Positions 53,191 through 61,825 of a stretch of 64,000 nucleotides of DNA are shown one piece after another. Numbering within the stretch: position 1 is the stretch's first letter; each line of letters starts with the position of its first letter. Location of the stretch: the NCBI RefSeq assembly GCF_016756775.1, contig NZ_JAERMU010000003.1:1-64000 (forward strand). The letters are read 5' to 3'. The stretch comes from Dryocola clanedunensis subsp. sulfonylureivorans. GTDB taxonomy: Bacteria > Pseudomonadota > Gammaproteobacteria > Enterobacterales > Enterobacteriaceae. The position numbers and the translations under genes are program-made. Below the pieces are notes generated by a model. That model was not told where the DNA came from. It saw only the letters and a program-made list of their open reading frames with translations, and made no database searches.

Positions 53191-55472
53191 GCGATACGGT
53201 TGTTTTTTACCTGCGCGGCAAGACTGATTTTGACGGGTACGGACTTAGAGGTTGGCGTGCCGGTACCGTCGCCAATGCTTTCCAGAGGAACCAGCGGGTT
53301 CGTTTCGGGATAGTAGGCCGCAAGATTTCCGCGCGGGATGGCATAAGGCACGATTTTAAAGCCGCTGACTTTACGCTCGATGCCGTCGTTCCAGACGGTT
53401 TCGATATCCACTAAATCCCCGTCCTGCAAGCCAAGGGCGGCCAGGTCTTGCGGGTTAATGAACAGCACTTCCCGCTGCCCGTACACGCCACGATAGCGAT
53501 CGTCCAGACCGTAAATAGTGGTGTTGTACTGATCGTGGGAGCGTAAGGTTTGCAGCGCGAATGGCGCATTCAGCTCGCCAAACAAGGACTCAGGCAGCGG
53601 CGCGGCGCTGAACTCCGCTTTACCGCTCGGCGTGGCAAAACGCAGCTCTGCCGCAGCGTTACCCAGATAAAAGCCGCCGGGAATATCGCACCGCTGATTA
53701 AAGTTCATAAAGCCCGGCAGGGTAGCGGCAATATGGTCGCGGATCAGGTTGTAATCAGCAGCAAGCGACAGCCAGTCCAGCTTTTCTTTGCCCAGTACCG
53801 CGTCGGCGACGCCCGCAACAATGGCCGTTTCCGAACGCTGAGTCTCCGCAACAGGATTACCAATACCTTCGGAGGCGTGCACCATGCTGAATGAATCTTC
53901 TACGGTGACAAACTGTCGCCCCGTGGCCTGCACGTCGGCCTCGGTACGCCCGAGGGTAGGGAGAATTAACCCGTCTTTCCCCGGCACAAGATGACTACGA
54001 TTTAGCTTGGTGCTGATATGCACCGTCAGGCCGCAGCGACGCAGGGCCTCCTCTGTTCGCGGGCTGTCCGGTGCTGCGGCGGCCAGGTTGCCCCCCAGCG
54101 CGATCAGCACTTTCACTTCGTCACGCAGCATGGCGGCCAGCGCCTGCACTGTGTTGTGCCCCGCGCGGCGCGGCGGTTCAAAATCAAAGTGGCTGGCCAG
54201 ACTATCCAGCAGCGCCGCGGACGGCTTCTCGTCGATACCCATTGTGCGGTTGCCCTGCACGTTACTGTGGCCGCGAACCGGGCAAAGCCCCGCGCCCGGC
54301 TTGCCGAGGTGGCCGCCCAGCAGCTGGAGGTTAACAATCTCACGGACGGTATTGAGCGAATGTTTGTGCTGGGTGATCCCCATCGCCCAGGTGCAAATGA
54401 CACGTTCGGCCCGCTGCCAGACGGCGGCGGCATCACGTAGCTGCTGCTCGCTCAAGCCTGACTGCTGCGTAATGTGCTCCCAGCTGGTGCTGTCAACTTC
54501 CGCAAACCATGCCTCTACGCCGTGGGTGTGTTCTGCGAGGAACCGCTCGTCGAAAACGTCACCCTGACCGCCGCGCCACATTTCCAGCAGCGCTTTAGCC
54601 ATGCCCCGAACGGCAGCCATATCGCCACCGAGGTTCGGCTGGTAGTAGTTGGTGCTGATGAACCCGGCCATCGGCGTGATGACCTCGAGCGGCTTCTGCG
54701 GATCGGCAAAGCGTTCAAGGCCCCGTTCACGCAGCGTATTAAAGGTGACGATTTGCGCACCGTTCTCCGCCGCATGGCGCAGGCTGTGCAGCATACGAGG
54801 GTGGTTGGTGCCCGGATTCTGGCCGAAAACGAAAATGGCATTCGCCTTATCAAAATCATCCAGGTGAATGGTGCCTTTTCCGACGCCGATACTGCGCTTC
54901 AGCCCGCTGCCGCTGGCCTCGTGACACATGTTCGAACAGTCCGGGAAGTTGTTGGTGCCAGCCATGCGGCCAAACAGCTGATAAAGATATGAGGCCTCGT
55001 TGCTGGCGCGCCCGGAGGTGTACAGCTCCAGCTGGTCAGGATGGTCCATCTCACGAATATGCTGAGCGATAAGCTCAAAGGCGTCGTCCCAGCTGACAGG
55101 TTCGTAGTGGTCCGTTTGCGCGTTATAACGCAGGGGTTCTGTCAGGCGGCCCTGATACTCCAGAAAGTAGTCGCTTTGCTGATAAAGTTTGCTGACGCTG
55201 TGCGCGGCGAAAAATTGCGCGTCGATAAAGCGGCGAGTCGCTTCCCAGGTCACGGCTTTGGCACCGTTCTCACAGAAGCTGAAGGTACTTTTATTATCAT
55301 CGCCCCACGCACAGCCAGGACAATCAAAGCCTTTGGCTTTGTTCATCCGCATCAGGTTGCGCAAATTTTTCAGGGCGTGCTTGCTGTCGAGAACGAAGCG
55401 GGTAGTGGCTTCCAGCGATCCCCAGCCGCCGGCTGCGGCAGAATAGGGCTTGATGGCAGGTTTAAATTTCAT
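53187..55472 (-). CDS. ydeP: YdeP/FdhF-type molybdopterin oxidoreductase
   Basis: 761 residues. Molybdopterin-guanine-dinucleotide enzyme of the formate dehydrogenase alpha type: CPGCAWGDDN near residue 51, TSGRASNEASYLYQLFGRMAGTNNFPDCSNMCHEASGSGL near 155 (in pieces), and GLQDGDLVDIET in the C-terminal domain. The N-terminus lacks the usual CxxCxxxC iron-sulphur set, which fits the YdeP branch. E. coli YdeP contributes to acid resistance; its reaction is unknown. Confidence 0.92.
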   Translation of the reverse strand: MKFKPAIKPYSAAAGGWGSLEATTRFVLDSKHALKNLRNLMRMNKAKGFDCPGCAWGDDNKSTFSFCENGAKAVTWEATRRFIDAQFFAAHSVSKLYQQSDYFLEYQGRLTEPLRYNAQTDHYEPVSWDDAFELIAQHIREMDHPDQLELYTSGRASNEASYLYQLFGRMAGTNNFPDCSNMCHEASGSGLKRSIGVGKGTIHLDDFDKANAIFVFGQNPGTNHPRMLHSLRHAAENGAQIVTFNTLRERGLERFADPQKPLEVITPMAGFISTNYYQPNLGGDMAAVRGMAKALLEMWRGGQGDVFDERFLAEHTHGVEAWFAEVDSTSWEHITQQSGLSEQQLRDAAAVWQRAERVICTWAMGITQHKHSLNTVREIVNLQLLGGHLGKPGAGLCPVRGHSNVQGNRTMGIDEKPSAALLDSLASHFDFEPPRRAGHNTVQALAAMLRDEVKVLIALGGNLAAAAPDSPRTEEALRRCGLTVHISTKLNRSHLVPGKDGLILPTLGRTEADVQATGRQFVTVEDSFSMVHASEGIGNPVAETQRSETAIVAGVADAVLGKEKLDWLSLAADYNLIRDHIAATLPGFMNFNQRCDIPGGFYLGNAAAELRFATPSGKAEFSAAPLPESLFGELNAPFALQTLRSHDQYNTTIYGLDDRYRGVYGQREVLFINPQDLAALGLQDGDLVDIETVWNDGIERKVSGFKIVPYAIPRGNLAAYYPETNPLVPLESIGDGTGTPTSKSVPVKISLAAQVKNNRIA

Positions 55473-55777
55473 CTGTAGCTTTCAGGTTGCGCAAATAATT
55501 AGCCTAAGTTTACTCCTCTTTAACAAATATGCGTGTTCAAAAGGGCCCTTTACGGCATAAACAGCAGGTATCTGCTTCGCTGGTGGAGGTTGCTCTGCCG
55601 CCGCAGGCAGCCGAAGACCCATAAAGTCAGACAAAAACCGGTGCCGATGGTTGAAAATGACGATAACTGGGCTACTTTTTAATCGTCACGACTGGAAAAT
55701 AAAGAAAAAATGCGAAATGCCGATGAATACCCCTCACTCGGCATTTCGTCGCAGCCCTAACCACAGGAACACTTTGC
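55473..55777. other. Intergenic stretch upstream of ydeP
   Basis: 305 bases. Apart from the hairpin at 55705-55748, I see no gene. Promoters for ydeP (left) and the coiled-coil gene (right) should lie here. Confidence 0.5.
55705..55748 (-). terminator. Strong minus-oriented hairpin without a gene before it
   Basis: CGAAATGCCGA (55713-55723) pairs perfectly with TCGGCATTTCG (55738-55748), with six A at its left that read as T on the minus strand. No minus gene ends here, so it could end an antisense RNA from the coiled-coil gene. Confidence 0.5.
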
Positions 55778-56596
55778 GTGAGCATGATCCAGAATCTGAT
55801 TAAAAAGGCTTTCGGGACAGAGAATGTCAACGAGGCGGCCAGCTTTTTAGCCAGCGCATGCAACCGTATGAAGAACAGCACTAAGGCCGAAATTCTCTAC
55901 GAAATTGAGCAGGCGCTGATTGGCGTCAATCTTCATCGTCTGCCGGTTCCCGACGCAGGGATGGCGACACGCCTGAAAAAAGCAGAAACCGAAGCGGCAA
56001 AGCTGCGGGCTGAGCTGGAAGATTTACGGCACAAAACCCCTGCGCAGAGTGAAGTGCAGCGGCTTAGCGCAAGAATCGCGACTCTACAAACAAACCTCGA
56101 CGAGACGCGTGCGCACCATTACCGCGAGCTGGCCCTGGTGCGCGAAACAATGCAGCGCAAAATGAGTGATTTGCACAATACGATGCAGCAGGATATCGAC
56201 AGCCAGCGAGAGCTGCGCGCCGAACTGGTTAAAAATGGCCATTCGCTGGTGGAAACCGTGCTGGAGCTCCAGCTGCAAGCAGCCGATCTTAAAAACCAGC
56301 TGGAGCTGGTTGAAACGCAAGGTGCTTCTGACCGGGCAGGCTATGAAGAAGCGCTACGGGCGCATCAAAACTACATCAGCGTCCTGAAAAACGACCTCAG
56401 TGAGTCCCGAACCCAGGCTGAGGGATACAACACCGAAATTCTTGCGCAGATACAGATTAATCTAACTCTACAGTCCACTCTGGACGAACTGATGAAAACA
56501 ACGCAGAATCAGGGCTTCGCAAAAGAAAATGGGCAGGGCGAACGTACCCAGAGCAGCGGGTCGCAGAGCTTTTCACATTGGATTGCAGAGAAATAA
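55778..56596 (+). CDS. Coiled-coil protein, unrecognised
   Basis: 272 residues. A helical N-terminal domain (about 1-55, IQNLIKKAFGTENVNEAASF) is followed by heptad-rich coiled coil from about 65 to 245 (KKAETEAAKLRAELEDLRHK, LELQLQAADLKNQLELVE) and a Ser/Gln/Gly tail. No signal peptide. GTG 55778 or ATG 55784 are both possible starts. No family recognised. It lies upstream of a lipoprotein gene, 24 bases away, perhaps one operon. Confidence 0.75.
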   Translation: MSMIQNLIKKAFGTENVNEAASFLASACNRMKNSTKAEILYEIEQALIGVNLHRLPVPDAGMATRLKKAETEAAKLRAELEDLRHKTPAQSEVQRLSARIATLQTNLDETRAHHYRELALVRETMQRKMSDLHNTMQQDIDSQRELRAELVKNGHSLVETVLELQLQAADLKNQLELVETQGASDRAGYEEALRAHQNYISVLKNDLSESRTQAEGYNTEILAQIQINLTLQSTLDELMKTTQNQGFAKENGQGERTQSSGSQSFSHWIAEK

Positions 56597-56620
56597 CCTC
56601 TTTTCGCAGGATAATAATCG

Positions 56621-57034
56621 ATGAGTTACCGTTTTACCCTCACCGCGCTGGCGGTTTTTTCACTTATGGGCTGTGCGAAACCCGTTACCGGCGAACCAGC
56701 AGCAGATTTCACCACCGGCCCGACGCTTGTCACCGTGGAGCATGCCTGGACCCGAGTTGACGATGGCACAACGGTTGTGGTGACCGTTGACGGTAAGGAT
56801 GCCGCGGCGTTAAAAGTGGGCGAGAGCGTGGCGCTCCGTCTGCCTGAGGGAACCTATCAAATTGGCGGTTATGCACGATCGCTTATCGGCAAAGTCAGCG
56901 TTGACCCGGTGAAACTCACGACCAGCGTAAACGGCGAGAAGGCAGTAGAATATGCCGTCACCAAGAACAAAGCTGGCTTCACGGAAGTCTCCCCGGGTGA
57001 AGTCGCGAAGCCTGAGGAAAAACCGGAAGCGTAA
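56621..57034 (+). CDS. Small lipoprotein, unrecognised
   Basis: 137 residues. Lipobox LMGC with Cys at about 18. The mature part is beta-rich (TLVTVEHAWTRVDDGTTVVVTVDGKDA in part; VGESVALRLPEGTYQIGGYARS), with a Glu/Lys/Pro tail. The middle looks like a PEGA-like or DUF2846-type beta domain, but I am not sure. It may be co-transcribed with the coiled-coil gene. Confidence 0.7.
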   Translation: MSYRFTLTALAVFSLMGCAKPVTGEPAADFTTGPTLVTVEHAWTRVDDGTTVVVTVDGKDAAALKVGESVALRLPEGTYQIGGYARSLIGKVSVDPVKLTTSVNGEKAVEYAVTKNKAGFTEVSPGEVAKPEEKPEA

Positions 57035-57160
57035 CAATTGCAGCGTGCCCGCTCCCGGGCACGTTCCTGTAAAGACAGCACTCTCCTTTCAGCACCATCT
57101 GATACCGGGCTTCATTCGGCCGGTATATCATGCATACTGGTTTTTTGACACGGAGGGGTA

Positions 57161-57961
57161 ATGTTGACGACAACTTTCCCGGCCTTACAGGCATCAACCA
57201 TCAGCGCGATTAACACCCTGGGGCAGTGGCTTGCCCGCAATGATTTTGTTGAATCACCCCAGGCCGTTGATGCTGAACTCATCGTGCTGGCGGGCAACGC
57301 CGTGATCCCCACCATTGACGCCGCATGTCAGCTTGCTGCAGCGGGTGAACAACCTTTGTTGATGACCGGCGGCATCGGCCATTCGACCACGTTTCTGTAC
57401 GGCGCTATTGCCGTTCATCCACGCTATAACACCATTCCGACAACCGGACGTGCGGAGGCGGCGATTATCAAAGACATCGCCACGGAGTTCTGGAAAATCC
57501 CCGCAGAAAGAATCATCACCGAAGAGAAGTCCACTAACTGTGGCGAGAACGCAACGTTCACCAGGCAGCTGCTGGCCGGAAAAGCCCTGACGCCGGAAAG
57601 CGTTATCGTCATTCAGGACCCGACGATGCAGCGTCGTACTATGGCGACGTTTGAGCGGGCGTGGCAGGGGGAAAACAAACGGCCGCAGTGGCGAAGCTGG
57701 CCGGGGATTGTTCCCTTCATGACAGCCGATGAGTGCAGCAGCCAGTTTTCTCCTTCACAAAAAGGTCTTTGGCCCGTTGCGCGCTACATCTCGCTTATCC
57801 TCGGTGAAATCCCGCGTATTCGTGACGACTTGCAGGGTTACGGGCCGCAAGGCCGCGATTATATCGTCCACGTTGAAATCCCCGCGCAGGTGATGGATGC
57901 CTGGCAGATGCTGCAAAACGATAGCGCGCTGGCGCGTTTAATCGGTGCACGGGGTCTGTAA
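57161..57961 (+). CDS. ydcF: YdcF, DUF218 protein
   Basis: 266 residues, the same length as E. coli YdcF. DUF218 Rossmann-like fold: LIVLAGNAVIPTIDAACQL, LLMTGGIGHSTTFLYGAIAVHP, STNCGENATFTRQLL, QDPTMQRRTMATFERAW (in parts). E. coli YdcF binds S-adenosylmethionine in crystal structures; its role is unknown. Clean GGAGG-type site and a hairpin after the stop. Confidence 0.95.
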   Translation: MLTTTFPALQASTISAINTLGQWLARNDFVESPQAVDAELIVLAGNAVIPTIDAACQLAAAGEQPLLMTGGIGHSTTFLYGAIAVHPRYNTIPTTGRAEAAIIKDIATEFWKIPAERIITEEKSTNCGENATFTRQLLAGKALTPESVIVIQDPTMQRRTMATFERAWQGENKRPQWRSWPGIVPFMTADECSSQFSPSQKGLWPVARYISLILGEIPRIRDDLQGYGPQGRDYIVHVEIPAQVMDAWQMLQNDSALARLIGARGL

Positions 57962-57968
57962 ACTTCTT

Positions 57969-57993
57969 TGTCTCCCCCGTACAGGGGGAGACA
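57969..57993. terminator. Hairpin after ydcF
   Basis: TGTCTCCCCC (57969-57978) pairs perfectly with GGGGGAGACA (57984-57993) around a five-base loop. There is no T run, so it may serve as an RNA end stabiliser. Confidence 0.5.
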
Positions 57994-58001
57994 GCCTTCA
58001 G

Positions 58002-58035
58002 CCGTCATAATTTTGTCATCAGCCTGTTTTATAAC
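58002..58035 (+). promoter_or_regulatory. PhoB box and -10 element
   Basis: CCGTCATAATTTTGTCAT (58002-58019) closely matches the PhoB box (CTGTCAT, four bases, CTGTCAT). TATAAC follows at 58030-58035, about ten bases on, as in PhoB-activated promoters where the box replaces the -35. The transcript would start near 58042, shortly before the phytase-like gene. Confidence 0.65.
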
Positions 58036-58068
58036 TCCGTGACACCAAAACCACGGATCCCTAAAACA

Positions 58069-59406
58069 ATGAAATTAAAACCCCTTACGTTGTTATCGCT
58101 TTGTCTTCTTCCTCTGTTAAGCCACGCCGCAGAACCGCAGGTTAATCGTTACGTTGTCACGTTTCCGCAAAGCGATCGTGTCGACTATACCGGGACATAC
58201 GCCAGCCAGTTCCCGGACGGCCTGCCGGTGGGCGTTGGCTCCGGGCTACAGTTCCTGCGTAAAGAAGGGAACGATCTGATATTCGCCACGGTAACGGACC
58301 GTGGACCAAACGCCGACTCGCCAAAGGCGGGCAAAAAAGATTCAAAAATTTTCGCTAACCCGAAATTTACGCCGCTACTGATGACCCTCCGCGTGGGGGA
58401 AGGCAAAGCGCTGGCGACCGATGCGCATCCGCTGCATGACGACCAGGGGCCTGTCAGCGGCCTGCCGCTGCCGGAAGGCCTGATAGGCGCAACCAATGAA
58501 GTTGCTCTGGACGATCAATTGCAGCAGCTGACGGGCGACAAACGCGGGCTGGACACCGAAGGCATCACGCCGGACGGCAAGGGCGGCTACTGGCTGTGCG
58601 ATGAGTACGGCCCGTTTATCGTCAATATCGACGCCAGCGGTAAAATCCTCAAAAAATTTGGACCCCAGGCTGAACACGGCGAACAGGGCGTGGCCGGAGG
58701 ATTACCTAACATCCTCAAATGGCGCCAGGCCAACCGTGGGTTCGAAGGGATAACGCGGATGCCGGACGGACGCATTATCGCCGCCGTGCAAAGTACGCTC
58801 GATATCGACGGCAAGAGCAAAAACAGCGCGCTGTTCACCCGCCTGGTGAGCATCGACCCGGCTACCGGCAAAACGGCGATGTATGGCTACCCAATCGACG
58901 CCGATGTCTACAGGAAAGCCAAAGATGCCAAAATCGGCGATATCGTGGCGCTGGATAACAACCGTATTCTGCTGCTCGAGCAGGGCGGCGATAAAAACAA
59001 AGCCATGCGCAATCTGGTCTACACGGTGGATCTTTCTCAGGCCACCGACCTGAGTCAGTTCGACAAAGAGCAGCCCGCGGAGTTTAACGATGCGCAGCAG
59101 CTGAAATCGCGCGGTATCAGGCTGGCGGAAAAGAAAGAAGTGCTGGATCTGCGCAAGCTTGGCTGGCAGCAGGAAAAAGCGGAGGGGATGACGCTTGTCG
59201 ATAGCCAGACTATTGCGGTCATCAACGATAACGACTTTGGCCTGCAGCCGGTGCTGGATAACCCGGACGACTATGAGGTGGACGGCAAAGGGCACCTGAC
59301 CCGCGACGGCAAAACGGTGGAGACTAAAATCGGCCTGAAGCCGCTGGAGAAGCCGCAGTCGCTCAATGAGCTTTGGGTCATTAAGCTGCCGGAAAGCCTG
59401 AAGTAA
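58069..59406 (+). CDS. Secreted esterase-like/phytase-like family protein
   Basis: 445 residues. Signal peptide (about 1-20, ending LSHA) sends it to the periplasm. Beta-propeller-like domain of the 'phytase-like' family: LIFATVTDRGPNADSP near residue 75, GLDTEGITPDGKGGYWLCDEYGPFIV near 160 (in pieces), FEGITRMPDGRI. Members act on phosphate esters or other esters. ATG 58069 is chosen as the signal peptide begins there; GTG 58039 lies in the promoter. A PhoB box upstream suggests phosphate-starvation control. Confidence 0.85.
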   Translation: MKLKPLTLLSLCLLPLLSHAAEPQVNRYVVTFPQSDRVDYTGTYASQFPDGLPVGVGSGLQFLRKEGNDLIFATVTDRGPNADSPKAGKKDSKIFANPKFTPLLMTLRVGEGKALATDAHPLHDDQGPVSGLPLPEGLIGATNEVALDDQLQQLTGDKRGLDTEGITPDGKGGYWLCDEYGPFIVNIDASGKILKKFGPQAEHGEQGVAGGLPNILKWRQANRGFEGITRMPDGRIIAAVQSTLDIDGKSKNSALFTRLVSIDPATGKTAMYGYPIDADVYRKAKDAKIGDIVALDNNRILLLEQGGDKNKAMRNLVYTVDLSQATDLSQFDKEQPAEFNDAQQLKSRGIRLAEKKEVLDLRKLGWQQEKAEGMTLVDSQTIAVINDNDFGLQPVLDNPDDYEVDGKGHLTRDGKTVETKIGLKPLEKPQSLNELWVIKLPESLK

Positions 59407-59475
59407 TCATTTTGTTTTTCTCTCTTGTGAGTGGGTATAGTGTCAGTCTGAAAGGCAGTTATTGAGACTAACGGT

Positions 59476-59527
59476 CCACCCTACGGAATGCGTATTGGTA
59501 GGGTGGATAAGCGATAGCGCCATCCAT
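59476..59527. repeat. REP pair
   Basis: CCACCCTAC and GTAGGGTGG inverted, continuing into GGATAAGCGATAGCGCCATCC. Confidence 0.7.
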
Positions 59528-59544
59528 CACGAAGAGGAGAAACC

Positions 59545-59778
59545 ATGGCACATCTGGAAGAAGTGATCGCGCGCGTAGACGCCCAAATTGCTGAATGCAG
59601 CATTGAACATATGAACGAACTGCTCATTGAGCTGAGCGACGACGCGGCGTTAACTCGTGAAGATCGCTATACCCAACAGCAGCGCCTGCGTACGGCAATT
59701 GCTCATAAAGGGCATCAAACCCGCGAAGAGGCAGAACATCGCCGTGAGGAATTGATCAAAGGCGGCAAGATTATTTAG
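59545..59778 (+). CDS. ydcY: YdcY, DUF2526 protein
   Basis: 77 residues, the same length as E. coli YdcY and alike throughout (EVIARVDAQIAECSIEHMNE, REDRYTQQQRLRTAIAHKG). Helical and charged; function unknown. GAAGAGGAG before the ATG. Confidence 0.95.
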   Translation: MAHLEEVIARVDAQIAECSIEHMNELLIELSDDAALTREDRYTQQQRLRTAIAHKGHQTREEAEHRREELIKGGKII

Positions 59779-59787
59779 CAGATTTTA

Positions 59788-59850
59788 CGGTGGATGACGC
59801 TTACGCTTTTTTATTTTATCGGGAGAATAAGCACCAGCGTCATTCACCGC
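59788..59850. repeat. REP pair
   Basis: CGGTGGATGACGCTTACGC and GAATAAGCACCAGCGTCATT with CACCG, inverted units. A TGCACCA half site like that of NtrC overlaps its right end (59850). Confidence 0.7.
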
Positions 59851-59963
59851 CTGCACCATTTAAACATTAATTAATCAGAAATCCGCTCCATAATAGTGCG
59901 AATATAAAATAAGAAAATCTTATATTTGATCTATCCCACTGAATTAAAAGCATAATAAATAAC

Positions 59964-59980
59964 TGGCACGCTTAATGCTT
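59964..59980 (+). promoter_or_regulatory. Sigma-54 promoter
   Basis: TGGCACGCTTAATGCTT: the -24 GG and -12 GC are ten bases apart, matching TGGCACG-N4-TTGCT with one change. Start point expected near 59990, before the allophanate hydrolase gene. Upstream, TGCACCA is half of an NtrC site. Confidence 0.72.
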
Positions 59981-60019
59981 TAACAATCTCATCTTGTATA
60001 CCAGATGGGATGCCAGCTT

Positions 60020-61816
60020 ATGTCAGTTTCCACCATATCCGAATGGGGCGCGTTTTATCGCCAGCAGCCGCAGCAGCTGGTGGCGGCTTATCAGAGCCTG
60101 GATGCTAATTTATCCCGCGAAGACAGCGCGTGGATATATATCGCCTCGCATGACGAAATATATTCTCAGTTAACCTCGATATTCCAGCTGATTAATTCTG
60201 GCGAAAAGCAAGTTAATGACTTCCCGCTATTAGGCGTGCCTTTTGCCGTGAAAGATAATATCGATGTCGCCGGCATGCCCACCAGCGCGGGCTGTCCGGC
60301 CTTTACTTATCTGCCGGAGCAGGACGCAACGGTCGTCGCCCGGCTGAAAGCGGCGGGAGCAGTTGCCGTTGGCAAAACAAATCTCGATCAGTTTGCCACG
60401 GGCCTGGTCGGCACGCGCTCGCCGTTTGGCGCGGTGCAGAACGCTTTTAATCCTGAGTATGTCAGCGGCGGCTCCAGCTCCGGTTCCGCATCAGCGGTCG
60501 CCCGCGGGCTGGTTTGCTTTGCGCTGGGGACGGATACCGCCGGTTCGGGCCGCGTGCCAGCAGGGTTCAATAACATCGTGGGCCTTAAACCGACCAAAGG
60601 CTGGCTCTCTGCCCACGGCGTGGTTCCCGCCTGCCGCCTGAACGACTGCGTGTCCGTATTTGCCCTAACGGTTGCCGATGCGCAAACCGTGGCTGCGGTT
60701 GCGGGCGGATACGATCCACAGGATCCCTATTCCCGTGCAAATCCGAAAACGGCCCCGGCTCGCTTCAGCGATAAACCCCGCTTTGCCATCCCGGACAAGC
60801 TGGAATTTTTCGGCGACAGGCAAAGCGAAGCAGCGTTTGCTAAAACGCTGGCACGGCTGCGGGAGCAGGGCGCAGAGCTCGTTGCCATCGACTTCGGCGA
60901 TTTTAACGCGCTGGCGGAGCAGCTTTATAACGCTGCCTGGGTTGCCGAACGCACCGTAGCGGTGGGTGGAATCTTCAAAAATCAGCCGGAAGAGATGGAT
61001 ACGACCGTGCGCGGCATCGTCGCTAACGGCCTGAATTTCAGCGCCTGCGATGCCTGGCAGGCGGAATATACCCGCGCCGAGCTTTCCCGGAAAATTAACG
61101 CCCGGCTGGCGGAGTTTGATGCGCTGGTCGTGCCAACCTCGCCAACTATTCACACCATCGCGGAGATGGCGCAGGAGCCGGTGCGGTATAACTCGCAGTT
61201 TGGCACCTACACCAACTTTACCAACCTTGCCGATCTCTGCGCGCTTGCGCTGCCGGGGGATTTTAGGGAAGACGGCCTGCCTGCCGGGATCACGCTGATT
61301 GCCCCAGCATGGCACGACCAGGCGCTGAGCCACTTTGGCAGCGCATGGCAGTCCGCGATAAATCTACCTTTAGGCGCCACGAACATAGCCTTGCCGGATG
61401 CGGCGGCGGAAAAACCGTCGGCGGATCACGTCCGTGTGGCCGTGGTTGGCGCGCACCTGCGCGGCATGCCGCTGAATCATCAGCTCACCACGCGCAGCGC
61501 GGTTTTCATCAAAGAAGCCCGTACCGCCGACAACTACCGCCTTTACGCCTTAGCCAATACCCAGCCCGCAAAGCCGGGCCTGGCCCGCAGCCAGCAAGGG
61601 CAGCCGATTGCCCTTGAACTGTGGGACATCCCGCTGGCGCGCTTTGGCGAGTTTGTGGCGGAAATTCCCGCGCCGCTCGGCATTGGCACCCTGACGCTTG
61701 ATGACGGCACCACCGTGAAAGGGTTTATTTGCGAATCGTCGGCCCTTGCTGACGCCACGGATATCACCGCGTGGGGCGGCTGGAAAGCCTGGCTTGCCCG
61801 TCACCACAGCGCCTGA
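60020..61816 (+). CDS. atzF: Allophanate hydrolase
   Basis: 598 residues, converting allophanate to ammonia and CO2. The amidase Ser-cisSer-Lys triad is visible: Lys in AVKDNIDVAG (about 77), Ser in GGSSSGSASA (about 154) and in GTDTAGSGRVPAG (about 178). A second C-terminal domain (about 445-598, VRVAVVGAHLRGMPLNHQL) matches the AtzF layout. ATG 60020 has a weak site and family-like start; the ATG at 60005 lacks one. Nine bases before urea carboxylase, so one operon. Confidence 0.94.
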   Translation: MSVSTISEWGAFYRQQPQQLVAAYQSLDANLSREDSAWIYIASHDEIYSQLTSIFQLINSGEKQVNDFPLLGVPFAVKDNIDVAGMPTSAGCPAFTYLPEQDATVVARLKAAGAVAVGKTNLDQFATGLVGTRSPFGAVQNAFNPEYVSGGSSSGSASAVARGLVCFALGTDTAGSGRVPAGFNNIVGLKPTKGWLSAHGVVPACRLNDCVSVFALTVADAQTVAAVAGGYDPQDPYSRANPKTAPARFSDKPRFAIPDKLEFFGDRQSEAAFAKTLARLREQGAELVAIDFGDFNALAEQLYNAAWVAERTVAVGGIFKNQPEEMDTTVRGIVANGLNFSACDAWQAEYTRAELSRKINARLAEFDALVVPTSPTIHTIAEMAQEPVRYNSQFGTYTNFTNLADLCALALPGDFREDGLPAGITLIAPAWHDQALSHFGSAWQSAINLPLGATNIALPDAAAEKPSADHVRVAVVGAHLRGMPLNHQLTTRSAVFIKEARTADNYRLYALANTQPAKPGLARSQQGQPIALELWDIPLARFGEFVAEIPAPLGIGTLTLDDGTTVKGFICESSALADATDITAWGGWKAWLARHHSA

Positions 61817-61825
61817 GGAGGAAAT

